From Streptomyces roseirectus (GTDB taxonomy: Bacteria > Actinomycetota > Actinomycetes > Streptomycetales > Streptomycetaceae), in NCBI RefSeq assembly GCF_014489635.1, contig NZ_CP060828.1, positions 5,783,501 to 5,847,500 on the forward strand: DNA of 64,000 nucleotides, written 5' to 3'. A program made the translations under genes and the position numbers. The first letter of the stretch is position 1, and every line of letters begins with the position of its first letter. Below, in pieces: positions 25,511-33,968 of this stretch. The notes below the pieces were generated by a model that was not told where the DNA came from, did not search any database, and was given only the letters and a program-made list of their open reading frames with translations.

Positions 25511-28500
25511 TTGTCCCAGCACCACCCCGGCCGGCGTCGCACCGCCGGCCGCAGAGCGGCCGCTCTGCTCGCTCCCGCCCTCGCGGGCAGCCTCGTCCTG
25601 GCCGCCGCCACGCCCGTCCTCGCCGCCCCGGCCCAGACCGCCGCCGGCGCGCAGCAGCAGACCTACCAGGCCGGCATCTACTTCGTGCAGCTCGCCGACC
25701 AGCCCGTCGCCACCGACCCGGCGACGGCGCCCACGCCCGGCACCCGGCTGAACACCGCGACCGACGCCGTCCGCGACCACGTCCGCCACCTCAAGCAGGA
25801 GCGCGACAAGGTCCTCGACTCGGTCGACGGCGTCAAGCCCCTCTACAGCTACCAACTCCTGCTCAACGGCTTCGCCGCCAAGCTGACGGCGAGCCAGGCG
25901 AACGAGCTGGCGGGCACCCCGGGCGTCCTGTCCCTGACCCGGAACGTGATGAGCCACCCCATGGCCACCACGAGGACCGCCACCGCGACGGCCGCCGCCA
26001 AGGCAGCCGCCGGCCTCCCCGCCGCCGACACCGCCGACTTCCTCGGCCTGAAGAAGCCCGGCGGCCTCTACTCCAAGATCCCCGGCGGCATCAAGCAGGC
26101 CGGCGCCGGCATGATCCTCGGCGACCTCGACACGGGCATCGACCCGAGCAACCCGTCCTTCGCGCCGCTCCCCGCGGAGAGCCTGGCGCAGGCGACGGTG
26201 AACCGGAAGTGGAAGGGCACCTGCGACCCGGGCCAGGACCCGGCGCACCGCGTCACCTGCAACAACAAGGTGATCGGCGCCCAGTACTTCAACAAGAGCA
26301 TCACGGACCCGAAGCCCGACGACTGGCCCTCGCCGCTGGACGGCGAGTCGCACGGCTCGCACACCGCGAGCACCGCCGCCGGCAACGCGAACATCTCCGC
26401 GCGCGTCCCGGACAGCGGGATAGCCGACACCTCGATATCCGGCATCGCCCCGGCCGCCCGGATCGCCGCCTACCGCATCTGCTACACGGACGGCTGCGGG
26501 ACCGTCGACATCGTCGCCGCCCTGGAGAAGGCCGTGGCCGACGGGGTCGACGTCATCAACTACTCGCTCGGCGGCTCGAACACCGACCAGGCGAACCGCC
26601 CCGAGTACCTGGCGATGCTGAACGCGGCCCGCGCCGGCGTCTTCGTCTCCGCCTCGGCCGGCAACTCCGGTCCGGGCACCGCCTCCAACGGCGTCCCCTG
26701 GGTGACGACCGTCGCCGCCTCCAGCCACAGCATCGGCTACCAGGGCACCGTGACCCTCGGCAACGGCAAGGCGTACAGCGGCGTCAGCATCGCCGGCGCC
26801 GGCGTGCCCTCCGGCCCGCTCGTCGACGCCGCCAAGGCCGCCAAGAGCGGCGCCAAGGCCGAGGACGCGGCCCTGTGCATGCCCGACACCCTCGACCCGG
26901 CGAAGGTCAAGGGCGCGATCGTGGTCTGCGCGCGCGGCGGCAACGCCCGCACCGACAAGAGCGCCCAGGTCAAGGCCGCCGGCGGTACCGGCATGGTGCT
27001 CTACAACACCCTCGCCACCGACGAGGAGATCGCCGACGCCCACACCATCCCGAGCGTCCACCTCGCCAAGGCGGACGGCGAGGCCGTGAAGGCGTACGCG
27101 GACGGCTCCGGCGCGACGGCGACGCTCGCCCCCGCGCGTGCCGTCAAGCAGGAGGCCCCGGTGGTCGCCGGGTTCTCCTCCTCCGGCCCCGACGTCAACA
27201 GCAACGGCGACCAGCTCAAGCCCGACATCACCGCCCCCGGCGTCGACGTCGTCGCGGCCGTCGCCCCCGGCACCCCGGGCTTCACGGGGCAGCAGGGCAT
27301 CATGTCCGGCACGTCCATGTCCGCCCCGCACGTCTCCGGGCTCGCCCTGCTGCTGCGCCAGCTGCACCCCAAGTGGACGCCGATGGAGGTCAAGTCGGCG
27401 CTCATGACGACCGCGACCACCAAGGACAGCGCGGGCAAGCCGATCAAGCGCGCCGGCGGCAGCGTCGCCACGCCGCTCGACTTCGGCGCCGGGCACGTCG
27501 TCCCCACCAGCGCGGCCGACCCCGGGCTGGTCTACAACTCGACGGCCGTGGACTGGGTCGCCTACCTCTGCTCCATCGGGCAGGCGCCGGTGATGAGCGA
27601 CGGCAGCGACATCTGCGCGCGGGTCAAGAAGATCGACCCGAGCGACCTCAACACCCCCTCGATCGCCGTCGGTGACCTCGCGGGCAGCCAGACCGTCACC
27701 CGTACGGTCACCAACGTCGCCGCCACGCGCGGTGTCTACACCGCCTCCGTTCAGACCCCGGCCGGCTACAAGGCGACCGTGTCCCCGAAGACGCTGACCG
27801 TGCTGCCGGGCCGCTCGGCCACCTACAAGGTGACCTTCACCCGCACCAGCGCCGCGTTCGGCACGTGGGCCTACGGCGCCGTCAACTGGACCGACAAGAC
27901 CCACACGGTGCGCTCCGTCGTCGCGCTGCGCGCCGCCCAGGTGAGCGCGCCCGTCGAGGCCGCCGGAAAGGGCGCCACCGGCTCCGCCGCCCTCGCCCCG
28001 AAGGCGGGCTACACCGGCACCTTCACCACCTCGGTGAACGGGCTCTACGCCGGTACGACGAAGACGGGCACCCTCAAGGGGGCCGGTCTCCTCGACCCGA
28101 CGAAGCCCTCGGACCACACCGCCGCGAGCACGCTGACCGTCCCGGCGGGCACCACGCTCGCGCGGGTCGCGATCGTGTCGTCCGAGTTCAAGGCCGGCAG
28201 CGAGGTCGACCTGTGGGTCTTCGGCGAGGACGGCAACCCCGTCGTCCAGCCCGGTGAAGGCAACAACGAGCACGTCGACCTGAAGCCGGGCACCTACAGC
28301 GTGTTCGTCAACCAGGCGCTCGCGCCGACCGGGTCCGCGAGCCAGCGGTACGTGCTGCACACCTGGCTGATCGGCAAGAACGGCAAGCCGACCGTGAAGG
28401 CGACGGCCACGCCGGCGTCCCAGAAGGTGAAGTCGGCGGCGCTCGCCAAGAGCAAGGTCTCCTGGAAGGGCCTCAAGGCCGGGCAGGTGTACCTCGGGCT

Positions 28501-28561
28501 CGTCTCCTACGGGGACGGCAAGCGCGGCATCGGCACGACGGTCCTGACCGTCAAGCCGTAG
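25511..28561 (+). CDS. Secreted S8 (subtilisin-like) serine protease with PA domain
   Basis: This is a 1016-residue exported protease. The signal peptide has Arg-rich n-region RRRTAGRRAA, a hydrophobic core and a cut near VLAAPA. An I9-type propeptide follows (YFVQLADQPVA to VLSLTRN). The peptidase domain has the catalytic triad Asp in GDLDTGID, His in ESHGSHTA and Ser in GTSMSAPHVSG. A PA domain is inserted between His and Ser (near residues 420-540), and a C-terminal Fn3-like region follows (VTRTVTNVAATRGVYTASV). The TTG at 25511 was chosen because GGGGGAAGG lies six bases upstream. An ATG at 25490 lacks a binding site. It is monocistronic and ends at a strong hairpin. Confidence 0.92.
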   Translation: MSQHHPGRRRTAGRRAAALLAPALAGSLVLAAATPVLAAPAQTAAGAQQQTYQAGIYFVQLADQPVATDPATAPTPGTRLNTATDAVRDHVRHLKQERDKVLDSVDGVKPLYSYQLLLNGFAAKLTASQANELAGTPGVLSLTRNVMSHPMATTRTATATAAAKAAAGLPAADTADFLGLKKPGGLYSKIPGGIKQAGAGMILGDLDTGIDPSNPSFAPLPAESLAQATVNRKWKGTCDPGQDPAHRVTCNNKVIGAQYFNKSITDPKPDDWPSPLDGESHGSHTASTAAGNANISARVPDSGIADTSISGIAPAARIAAYRICYTDGCGTVDIVAALEKAVADGVDVINYSLGGSNTDQANRPEYLAMLNAARAGVFVSASAGNSGPGTASNGVPWVTTVAASSHSIGYQGTVTLGNGKAYSGVSIAGAGVPSGPLVDAAKAAKSGAKAEDAALCMPDTLDPAKVKGAIVVCARGGNARTDKSAQVKAAGGTGMVLYNTLATDEEIADAHTIPSVHLAKADGEAVKAYADGSGATATLAPARAVKQEAPVVAGFSSSGPDVNSNGDQLKPDITAPGVDVVAAVAPGTPGFTGQQGIMSGTSMSAPHVSGLALLLRQLHPKWTPMEVKSALMTTATTKDSAGKPIKRAGGSVATPLDFGAGHVVPTSAADPGLVYNSTAVDWVAYLCSIGQAPVMSDGSDICARVKKIDPSDLNTPSIAVGDLAGSQTVTRTVTNVAATRGVYTASVQTPAGYKATVSPKTLTVLPGRSATYKVTFTRTSAAFGTWAYGAVNWTDKTHTVRSVVALRAAQVSAPVEAAGKGATGSAALAPKAGYTGTFTTSVNGLYAGTTKTGTLKGAGLLDPTKPSDHTAASTLTVPAGTTLARVAIVSSEFKAGSEVDLWVFGEDGNPVVQPGEGNNEHVDLKPGTYSVFVNQALAPTGSASQRYVLHTWLIGKNGKPTVKATATPASQKVKSAALAKSKVSWKGLKAGQVYLGLVSYGDGKRGIGTTVLTVKP

Positions 28562-28584
28562 CACCCTTTGCCACCACGGCACTC

Positions 28585-28622
28585 GGGGCGGGCGTCCGGA
28601 CACGGTTCCGGGGGCCCGCCCC
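28585..28622. terminator. Perfect 9-bp bidirectional terminator
   Basis: GGGGCGGGC at 28585-28593 pairs with GCCCGCCCC at 28614-28622 between the convergent protease and lectin genes. Confidence 0.75.
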
Positions 28623-28629
28623 TTCGCCG

Positions 28630-29148
28630 TCACACGGGGAGGTGCCGCCACCAGCATCGGATGTCTCCGTACCGGAAGTCGCCGCGGGCCGTGACGTACG
28701 AGGTGCCCGCCACGTACGGGGTGCTCAGCGCCCTCTGGTCGTCCACCGAGCCGTAGTGCCACTCGCCGTTGCCGTTGATCGACGAGTCCCAGATCTGGTC
28801 GCGGTCGGCGCGGTCACAGGTGCCGAGCCAGGCCAGGCCCCAGCCCGCGACGTCCGCCAGGCACTGGCGGGTCGCGTGGTTCACGATCATCACGTCGCCC
28901 GTGCTCAGCAGGTCCCAGTACCACCACTGCCGGGTGTCGCCCGCGTCGCACGGCGCGAACGTCGCCGTCCCGACGAAGGCGTTCGCCGGGTCGTCGGCCG
29001 AGGTCATGCACAGGTTGTTGCCCACGTTGCGCCACAGCTCCCACCTCTCGGCGGCCTCCGCCCTGCCGGTCCCCGCGATCCCCGTCACCCCGGCGAGCGC
29101 CAGCACGACCGCCGCCCACAGCACCCTCACTCCACGCCTTGCCCCCAT
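28630..29148 (-). CDS. Small secreted ricin-type beta-trefoil lectin-like protein
   Basis: This 172-residue protein has a signal peptide (MGARRGVRVLWAAVV, cut near RAEAA). The rest resembles a ricin-B beta-trefoil: NLCMTSADDPAN, QWWYWDLLSTGDVMIVNHATRQCLAD and DRADRDQIWD are the expected carbohydrate-binding-type repeats, with cysteines that could pair. It probably binds an exposed sugar. The ATG at 29148 follows GGGGGAAAG at the right distance. In-frame upstream codons to 29289 look non-coding. It is convergent with the protease gene. Confidence 0.78.
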   Translation of the reverse strand: MGARRGVRVLWAAVVLALAGVTGIAGTGRAEAAERWELWRNVGNNLCMTSADDPANAFVGTATFAPCDAGDTRQWWYWDLLSTGDVMIVNHATRQCLADVAGWGLAWLGTCDRADRDQIWDSSINGNGEWHYGSVDDQRALSTPYVAGTSYVTARGDFRYGDIRCWWRHLPV

Positions 29149-29339
29149 CGCTTTCCCCCGTCCTCGATCGGCCCCGCGGTGCCGGTCCGCATCCGCGTCT
29201 CGCCCCACCAGCATGAAAGCGAACGCACGTCCCGCACCATCCCTCGAACGAGTGGCGGACCCCCTAGGGGAGATCCCGGGGTTGCTCAAGGGCTGGCCAT
29301 CACCGCAGCTCAGCCGCGTTCACCGCCCCCGTCCACCCC

Positions 29340-30131
29340 TCACCGCTTCCTCCCCACCCCCGCGAAATGCGTCACCGCCCCGATATCCGCCCCCACCCCC
29401 TCCGGCCGCCACCGCGTGCACGTCACCACCCCCGGCTCCAGCAGTTCCGCACCCTCGAACAGGCGGATCAGCTCGGCGCGGGAGCGCAGGGTCATCGGGG
29501 ACGACCCCTGGGCGTTCCAGTAGGTGACGGCCTCGGACATGGCGGCTCCGTCGACCTCGGTCGTCGGGTGGGAGATGACGATGTGGCTCCCGGAGGGCAC
29601 CGCGTCGAGGAAGCGCCGGACGATCGAGGCGGCCTCGTCGGTGTCGAGGACGAAGTTGAGGATCCCGAGGAGCGTGATGGCGACCGGCCGGCTCAGGTCG
29701 AGCGTCGCGGACGCCTTGCGCAGGATCGCCTCGGGATCGTGGACGTCCCCCTCGACGAAGACGGCCGCCCCCTCCGGCGTACTCGTCAGCAAAGCGTGCG
29801 CGTGCGCGAAGACGAGCGGGTCGTTGTCGACGCAGACGACCCGGCACGCGGGGTTCACCCGCTGCGCGATCTCATGCGTGTTGTCCGTGATGGGCAGCCC
29901 AGTCCCGATGTCCAGAAACTGCCGGATGCCGACGTCCCCGGCGAGGTGCCGCACCGCCCGCGCGAGGAACCGCCGGTCCGCGACCGCCGAGCGCGGCAAC
30001 GCCGGGACCAGCGCGACTATCCGGTCGCCGACCTCGGCGTCGACCGGATAGTGCCCCATCCCGCCGAGCCAGTAGTTCCATATCCGGGCGGAGTGCGACA
30101 CATCGGACCGGAAGTGAGAAGCGCCGAGCAT
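29340..30131 (-). CDS. SAM-dependent methyltransferase of the DUF574 / Methyltransf_19 family
   Basis: The 263-residue protein belongs to an actinobacterial family annotated as S-adenosyl methyltransferase. It begins with ARIWNYWLGGMGHYPVDAEVG, the hallmark N-terminus, and has the SAM motif FLDIGTGLPITDN with VDNDPLVFAHA as second motif. Substrate is unknown for the family. An in-frame TTG at 30140 could add three residues. A degraded copy of its 3' end lies at 31351-31395. It is separated from the VOC copy B pair by 82 bases. Confidence 0.85.
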   Translation of the reverse strand: MLGASHFRSDVSHSARIWNYWLGGMGHYPVDAEVGDRIVALVPALPRSAVADRRFLARAVRHLAGDVGIRQFLDIGTGLPITDNTHEIAQRVNPACRVVCVDNDPLVFAHAHALLTSTPEGAAVFVEGDVHDPEAILRKASATLDLSRPVAITLLGILNFVLDTDEAASIVRRFLDAVPSGSHIVISHPTTEVDGAAMSEAVTYWNAQGSSPMTLRSRAELIRLFEGAELLEPGVVTCTRWRPEGVGADIGAVTHFAGVGRKR

Positions 30132-30213
30132 GGGGACCAAGGTAAATCCGGAATCACCCTTCCGGGGTCAACTTTCGGACACTTGTTTCCAACTCCTGAC
30201 CCCCGGCGGGCGG

Positions 30214-30597
30214 TCAGTCGGTGATCCTGCACAAGCAGAAGGGGTGTCCGGCCGGGTCGAGGTAGACCCGGAAGTCGTTCTCGTCGGCCCGGTGTGCGGG
30301 GCGTGCGCCGAGTTCGAGGACGCGGTGTTCGGCGGTGTCGATCTCGTCCCAGGTGGTGCCGGCGTCGATGTCGATGTGGAACTGCTGCTGGTCGTGGGGC
30401 TGGGAGGGCCAGACCGGGGGGACGTGGTCGGGGGCGTGGTTGAAGGCGAGGCGGGGGCCGCCGGGGGTGTGCAGGACGACCCAGTCGTCGCTCTCCGCGT
30501 CCGGTTTGCCGCCGAGGAGCGCCGCGTAGAACTCGGCGAGGGCGTGCGGGTCGGGGCATTCGACGACGACGGAACGGAATCGGCCGACGGCGGACAT
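30214..30597 (-). CDS. VOC-family protein, copy B gene 2
   Basis: This 127-residue VOC protein differs from the copy at 22749-23132 at two positions. Frame, start context and length are intact, so it is probably expressed if a promoter survives upstream. Function is unknown as for copy A. The near identity indicates a recent duplication or ongoing gene conversion. Confidence 0.8.
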   Translation of the reverse strand: MSAVGRFRSVVVECPDPHALAEFYAALLGGKPDAESDDWVVLHTPGGPRLAFNHAPDHVPPVWPSQPHDQQQFHIDIDAGTTWDEIDTAEHRVLELGARPAHRADENDFRVYLDPAGHPFCLCRITD

Positions 30598-30608
30598 GGG
30601 CGGCTCCC

Positions 30609-30983
30609 TCAGACTCGGCGTTCAGGCTCGGCGCTTGCTCTGCGCTCGGTCAGGCAGAACGGGTGCCCCTCAGGGTCCAGGAGAACCCTCCAGCGGGGTT
30701 CGTCCGGGGCGTGCGGGGCGTGCGGGGGTCTCGTGGCGCCGAGGGCCAGCAGGCGGGCCTCCGTCTGCGCGAGGTCGTCCACGTCGAAGTCCAGGTGCGC
30801 CTGCTGGGGGACGCCCGACTGGTCGGGCCAGGTGGGCGCGCGGTAACCGGGCACCTTCTGGAAGCCGACGAACAGGCCGTCGGGCGTCGTCAGTCCCGCG
30901 AACCCGTCGTCGGAGCGGGGGTACGGCTCCCAGCCGGTCGCCGCGCGGTAGAAGGCGGCGAGGGCGAGCGGATCGGCGCGGTA
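30609..30983 (-). pseudogene. VOC-family protein, copy B gene 1, 5'-truncated
   Basis: The frame matches copy A gene 1 from about codon 11 (ADPLALAAFYR) to the stop, but the first beta strand and start codon are missing. Upstream, unrelated codons stay open in this frame, and an ATG at 31097 could produce a fusion of about 162 residues. The lost strand is part of the VOC fold, so the product is probably not a working domain. Called a pseudogene with that caveat. Confidence 0.65.
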
Positions 30984-31350
30984 CCTGCGGCAGCCTCCCC
31001 GACCGGCCGGAGGAGCGGCAGGCTCCGGGGAGGTTACGCGGTTTCCCGTTCCGTCAACTGTGATCGCTTGACCCGCGCGCCCCGGCCTCGGGAGCATCAA
31101 CCCAGATGCGGGGTACTGGCAGCACGGGAGAGGGGAACCCAGTTCAGGGGGAGACTCCGACCGACCACGGGCTTCGGATTCCCGCTCACGAAACCCTGGT
31201 CGAGATTCCGATGGAACTGATCCAGAAGGCCATCGGTGACAACCTCCCAACCGTCGCCGCAGCTCAGCCACGTTCCCCACCCTCGGCCCAGCTCCACCCC
31301 GGCTCCCCACCGCCGAGTGCCCTCACCTCACCCCCCGTCCGCCCTCGTCC
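30984..31350. other. Gene-free junction segment beside VOC copy B
   Basis: About 370 bases without a convincing gene. It holds an 8-bp inverted repeat (CCTCCCCG at 30994, CGGGGAGG at 31026) next to the duplication breakpoint. A short rightward frame from 31106 (RGTGSTGEGNPVQGE onward) has lower GC than its surroundings and no recognised product. A stretch near 31257-31275 resembles the sequence following the methyltransferase gene at 29297-29320. It looks like remnant sequence from a rearrangement. Confidence 0.5.
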
Positions 31351-31395
31351 CCTCACCGCTTCCTCCCCACCCCTGCGAAACGCGTCACCACCCCG
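31351..31395 (-). pseudogene. Remnant of the 3' end of a DUF574 methyltransferase gene
   Basis: On the minus strand this piece encodes VVTRFAGVGRKR and a stop at 31353-31355, against AVTHFAGVGRKR and stop for the intact methyltransferase. About 43 bases match with three differences. It lies immediately downstream of the stop codon of the LCP gene at 31401. Together with the intact gene it forms a degenerate direct repeat around the VOC copy B block. Confidence 0.65.
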
Positions 31396-31400
31396 GCCCC

Positions 31401-32822
31401 CTACCCCTCGCACCCCACCTCATCCCCCCGGACCACCCCACCCCCCGCCCCGTCCTGCCCCCGTACCTTCCGCACATCCCCGAACCCCGCCCCCACGATC
31501 ACCTTGAGCGTCGCCCCCAGCCCCTTGACGGCCCGCAGCTCGCTGCCGGGCAGCGCGGCGGCGAGGGAGCGGGCGGACCGGTCCCACCGGGGGTCGTACT
31601 GGACCACCGTCCGGGACACCCGCAGCGCGGAGGTCACCGGCTTCCCGGACGTACGGAACCCGGCCCCGGCGAGAGCCGTGTCGGCCCGCCGCCCCAGCCC
31701 GTCCGTCCCGGACCCGTTCTCGACCTGGACATGGATCGCGGCCGGCGCCACCTCGACGACCGGCACGGCGGCGGCCCGCGGCTTCGCGGAGGACAGCGGC
31801 CTGTCGTCCCGCAGCGCCTGGAAGACCCGCGCGGACCGCACCGGATCCCACTTCAGCGTCGACCCGATCCCCTTCACGGCGAACCCCATCTGCCCGATGG
31901 GCACGGTCATGAACTCGGACGACGACGGCGAGAAGTTCCGCATCGCCCGCCCCAGGTCGATCAGCTCGTCGGTCCCGAACCCCCGGTCGGCCCGCACGGA
32001 CCCGAGCACCGCACGCGTCACGTCCCGGAACCGCAGCGGGTTGAAGAGGATCCCGGAGGACGTGGTCCGCTCCACCAGCGCCGCCAGGAACCGCTGCTGC
32101 CGCTTCATCCGCCCGAGGTCGGACGACGCGTCGGCGTGCCGCGACCGCACGTACTGCAACGCCTCACCCCCGTGCAGCGTGTGCGTACCGGCGGCGAGGT
32201 TCAGCCCCGTGTAGGCGTCCCGCAACGGCTGGGCCGTGCAGATCTTGACCCCGCCGAGCACGTCCACCGTCTTCATGAAGCTGGTGAAGTCGACTTCGAG
32301 GTAGTGGTCGATCTTCACCCGCGTCATGTGCTCGACGGTCCGCACGGTCAGCCGCGGCCCGCCCTCCGCGTACGCCGCGTTGATCCGCACCGGATGCCCC
32401 CGGTGGTGCTCCCCGGTCGTGTCGTCGGTGTGCGGCGGCGTGTCGGCGTAGCTGTCGCGCGGCAGACTGACGACGCTGGCCCGCTCCCGGTCCTCGGAGA
32501 TGTGGACGATCATGATCGTGTCGGTGCAGTGACACGGCGCCCCGCCGAGCCGGTAGCGCTGCCGCTCCGCCTCGCCGATCCGGTCCCGCCCGTCCGTCCC
32601 GACCAGCAGCACGTTCATGCCGTGCCCCGCGCGCGGCCGGTTCTTCATGTCCTTGAAGGGGTCCACGCGCGCGATGTCCGCGTCCAGCGTCGTGACGACG
32701 GAGTGCCCGATCCCGGCGGACGCGAGGACGACGACGGAGAGGGTGGTCGCCAGCCGCAGCGCCCAGCGCGGGCGCGTACGACGGCGTGACGGGCGGCGGC
32801 GCGGGTGCGGGGAACGGGGCAT
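31401..32822 (-). CDS. LCP family protein with LytR_C domain
   Basis: This 473-residue protein has a short basic cytoplasmic start ([13 protein letters not shown]), a transmembrane helix near 24-44, an LCP domain (LLVGTDGRD, VVSLPRDSYADTP, RINAAYAEGG, YVRSRHADASSD) and a LytR_C domain near 365-460 (IHVQVENGSGTDGLGRR). It should act outside the membrane in ligating a lipid-linked polymer to peptidoglycan. The ATG at 32822 has GGAGG about ten bases upstream. The LCP domain has cysteines in GGAPCHCTD not shared by all its neighbours. It is divergent from a glycosyltransferase gene. Confidence 0.88.
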   Translation of the reverse strand: MPRSPHPRRRPSRRRTRPRWALRLATTLSVVVLASAGIGHSVVTTLDADIARVDPFKDMKNRPRAGHGMNVLLVGTDGRDRIGEAERQRYRLGGAPCHCTDTIMIVHISEDRERASVVSLPRDSYADTPPHTDDTTGEHHRGHPVRINAAYAEGGPRLTVRTVEHMTRVKIDHYLEVDFTSFMKTVDVLGGVKICTAQPLRDAYTGLNLAAGTHTLHGGEALQYVRSRHADASSDLGRMKRQQRFLAALVERTTSSGILFNPLRFRDVTRAVLGSVRADRGFGTDELIDLGRAMRNFSPSSSEFMTVPIGQMGFAVKGIGSTLKWDPVRSARVFQALRDDRPLSSAKPRAAAVPVVEVAPAAIHVQVENGSGTDGLGRRADTALAGAGFRTSGKPVTSALRVSRTVVQYDPRWDRSARSLAAALPGSELRAVKGLGATLKVIVGAGFGDVRKVRGQDGAGGGVVRGDEVGCEG

Positions 32823-32942
32823 GTGGGGGAGACCTCCGGCGGCGGCCGTACAGGGGGAGCCGTGAGCACCGTAGGTCCATACGATCTTCGGACGACGGCG
32901 GCGCGCATCGCTGTCCCCCGTTCGCGGTAACGTGAGCCTCCT

Positions 32943-33968
32943 ATGAACGCCAAGCCCCCCGCTGTGTCCGTGATCATGCCGGTCCTCGACGAGGAGCGGC
33001 ACCTGCGCGGCGCCGTCCAGGCGATCCTCGCGCAGGCGTACGAAGGCGAGATGGAGGTCGTCATCGCCCTCGGTCCCTCCAAGGACCGCACGGACGAGAT
33101 CGCGGCCCAGCTCGTCGCCGAAGACCCCCGTGTGCACACGGTCCCGAACCCGACCGGCCGCACCCCCGCCGCCCTCAACGCCGCGATCAAGGCGTCCCGC
33201 CACCCGATCGTCGTCCGCGTCGACGGCCACGGCATGCTCTCCCCGAACTACATCGCCACCGCCGTGCGCCTCCTGGAGGAGACCGGCGCGCAGAACGTCG
33301 GCGGGATCATGCACGCCGAGGGCGAGAACGACTGGGAGCGGGCCGTCGCCGCCGCGATGACGTCGAAGATCGGCGTGGGCAACGCGGCCTTCCACACGGG
33401 CGGCGAGGCGGCCCCCGCCGAGACGGTCTACCTCGGTGTCTTCCGCCGCGAGGCCCTGGAGCAACAGGGCGGCTACAACGAGGAGTTCATCCGCGCCCAG
33501 GACTGGGAGCTGAACTTCCGCATCCGCGAGGCGGGCGGCCTGATCTGGTTCTCGCCGGAGCTGAAGGTGTCCTACCGGCCCCGCCCGTCGGTGCGGGCGC
33601 TGGCCAAGCAGTACAAGGACTACGGCCGCTGGCGGCACGTCGTCGCCCGCTACCACGCCGGTTCGATCAACCTCCGCTACCTGGCCCCGCCGACGGCCGT
33701 CTGCGCGATCGCCCTCGGCATCGTGCTGGGCGCCCTGGTCACCCCGTACGCGTTCGTCGTCCCCGCCGGCTACCTGGCGGCGATCGTCGCCGGTTCGATC
33801 CCCGCGGGCAAGGGCCTCGGCCTGAAGGCGCGCGCGCAGATCCCCGTCGCCCTCGCGACCATGCACATGTGCTGGGGGTTCGGCTTCCTGACCAGCCCCA
33901 AGTCGCTGGCCAGGAAGGTCATCGCGTCCCGCAGGCCGGCGGTCCTCACCGCCGCCGACCAGAAGTGA
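32943..33968 (+). CDS. Family 2 glycosyltransferase, membrane-associated
   Basis: The 341-residue protein has a GT-A domain with VSVIMPVLDEERHL at the start, the metal site VRVDGHG and the acceptor-side EEFIRAQDWELNFRIREAGG. Two hydrophobic segments near 250-290 (AVCAIALGIVLGALV, AFVVPAGYLAAIVAG) and a basic tail follow, similar to ExoA-type enzymes. It probably adds a sugar to a lipid-linked polymer on the inner face of the membrane. It lies between two LCP genes and converges on the second with no gap, which supports a role in the polymer those proteins attach. Donor sugar unknown. Confidence 0.86.
   Translation: MNAKPPAVSVIMPVLDEERHLRGAVQAILAQAYEGEMEVVIALGPSKDRTDEIAAQLVAEDPRVHTVPNPTGRTPAALNAAIKASRHPIVVRVDGHGMLSPNYIATAVRLLEETGAQNVGGIMHAEGENDWERAVAAAMTSKIGVGNAAFHTGGEAAPAETVYLGVFRREALEQQGGYNEEFIRAQDWELNFRIREAGGLIWFSPELKVSYRPRPSVRALAKQYKDYGRWRHVVARYHAGSINLRYLAPPTAVCAIALGIVLGALVTPYAFVVPAGYLAAIVAGSIPAGKGLGLKARAQIPVALATMHMCWGFGFLTSPKSLARKVIASRRPAVLTAADQK

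Larger units (their letters stand above)
30212..30983 (-). repeat. Inverted duplication, copy B (VOC gene pair)
   Basis: This is the reverse-complement counterpart of 22368-23134. The match stops abruptly inside the first VOC gene near 30983, where unrelated sequence with an 8-bp inverted repeat (30994-31001 and 31026-31033) begins. Copy A retains the complete first gene, so copy B is the derived copy. Confidence 0.88.

Noticed and set aside
23171..28762. Very long open frame antisense to the subtilase and its neighbours
   Set aside because: In very GC-rich DNA, frames opposite real genes stay open by codon bias. The translation is low-complexity and matches no fold, while the plus-strand genes have complete catalytic motifs.
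31106..31507. Rightward frame in the junction segment as a gene
   Set aside because: Only the first 50 codons look unusual, no ribosome binding site is at a good distance, and the rest is proline-rich antisense of the LCP gene end and remnant sequence.
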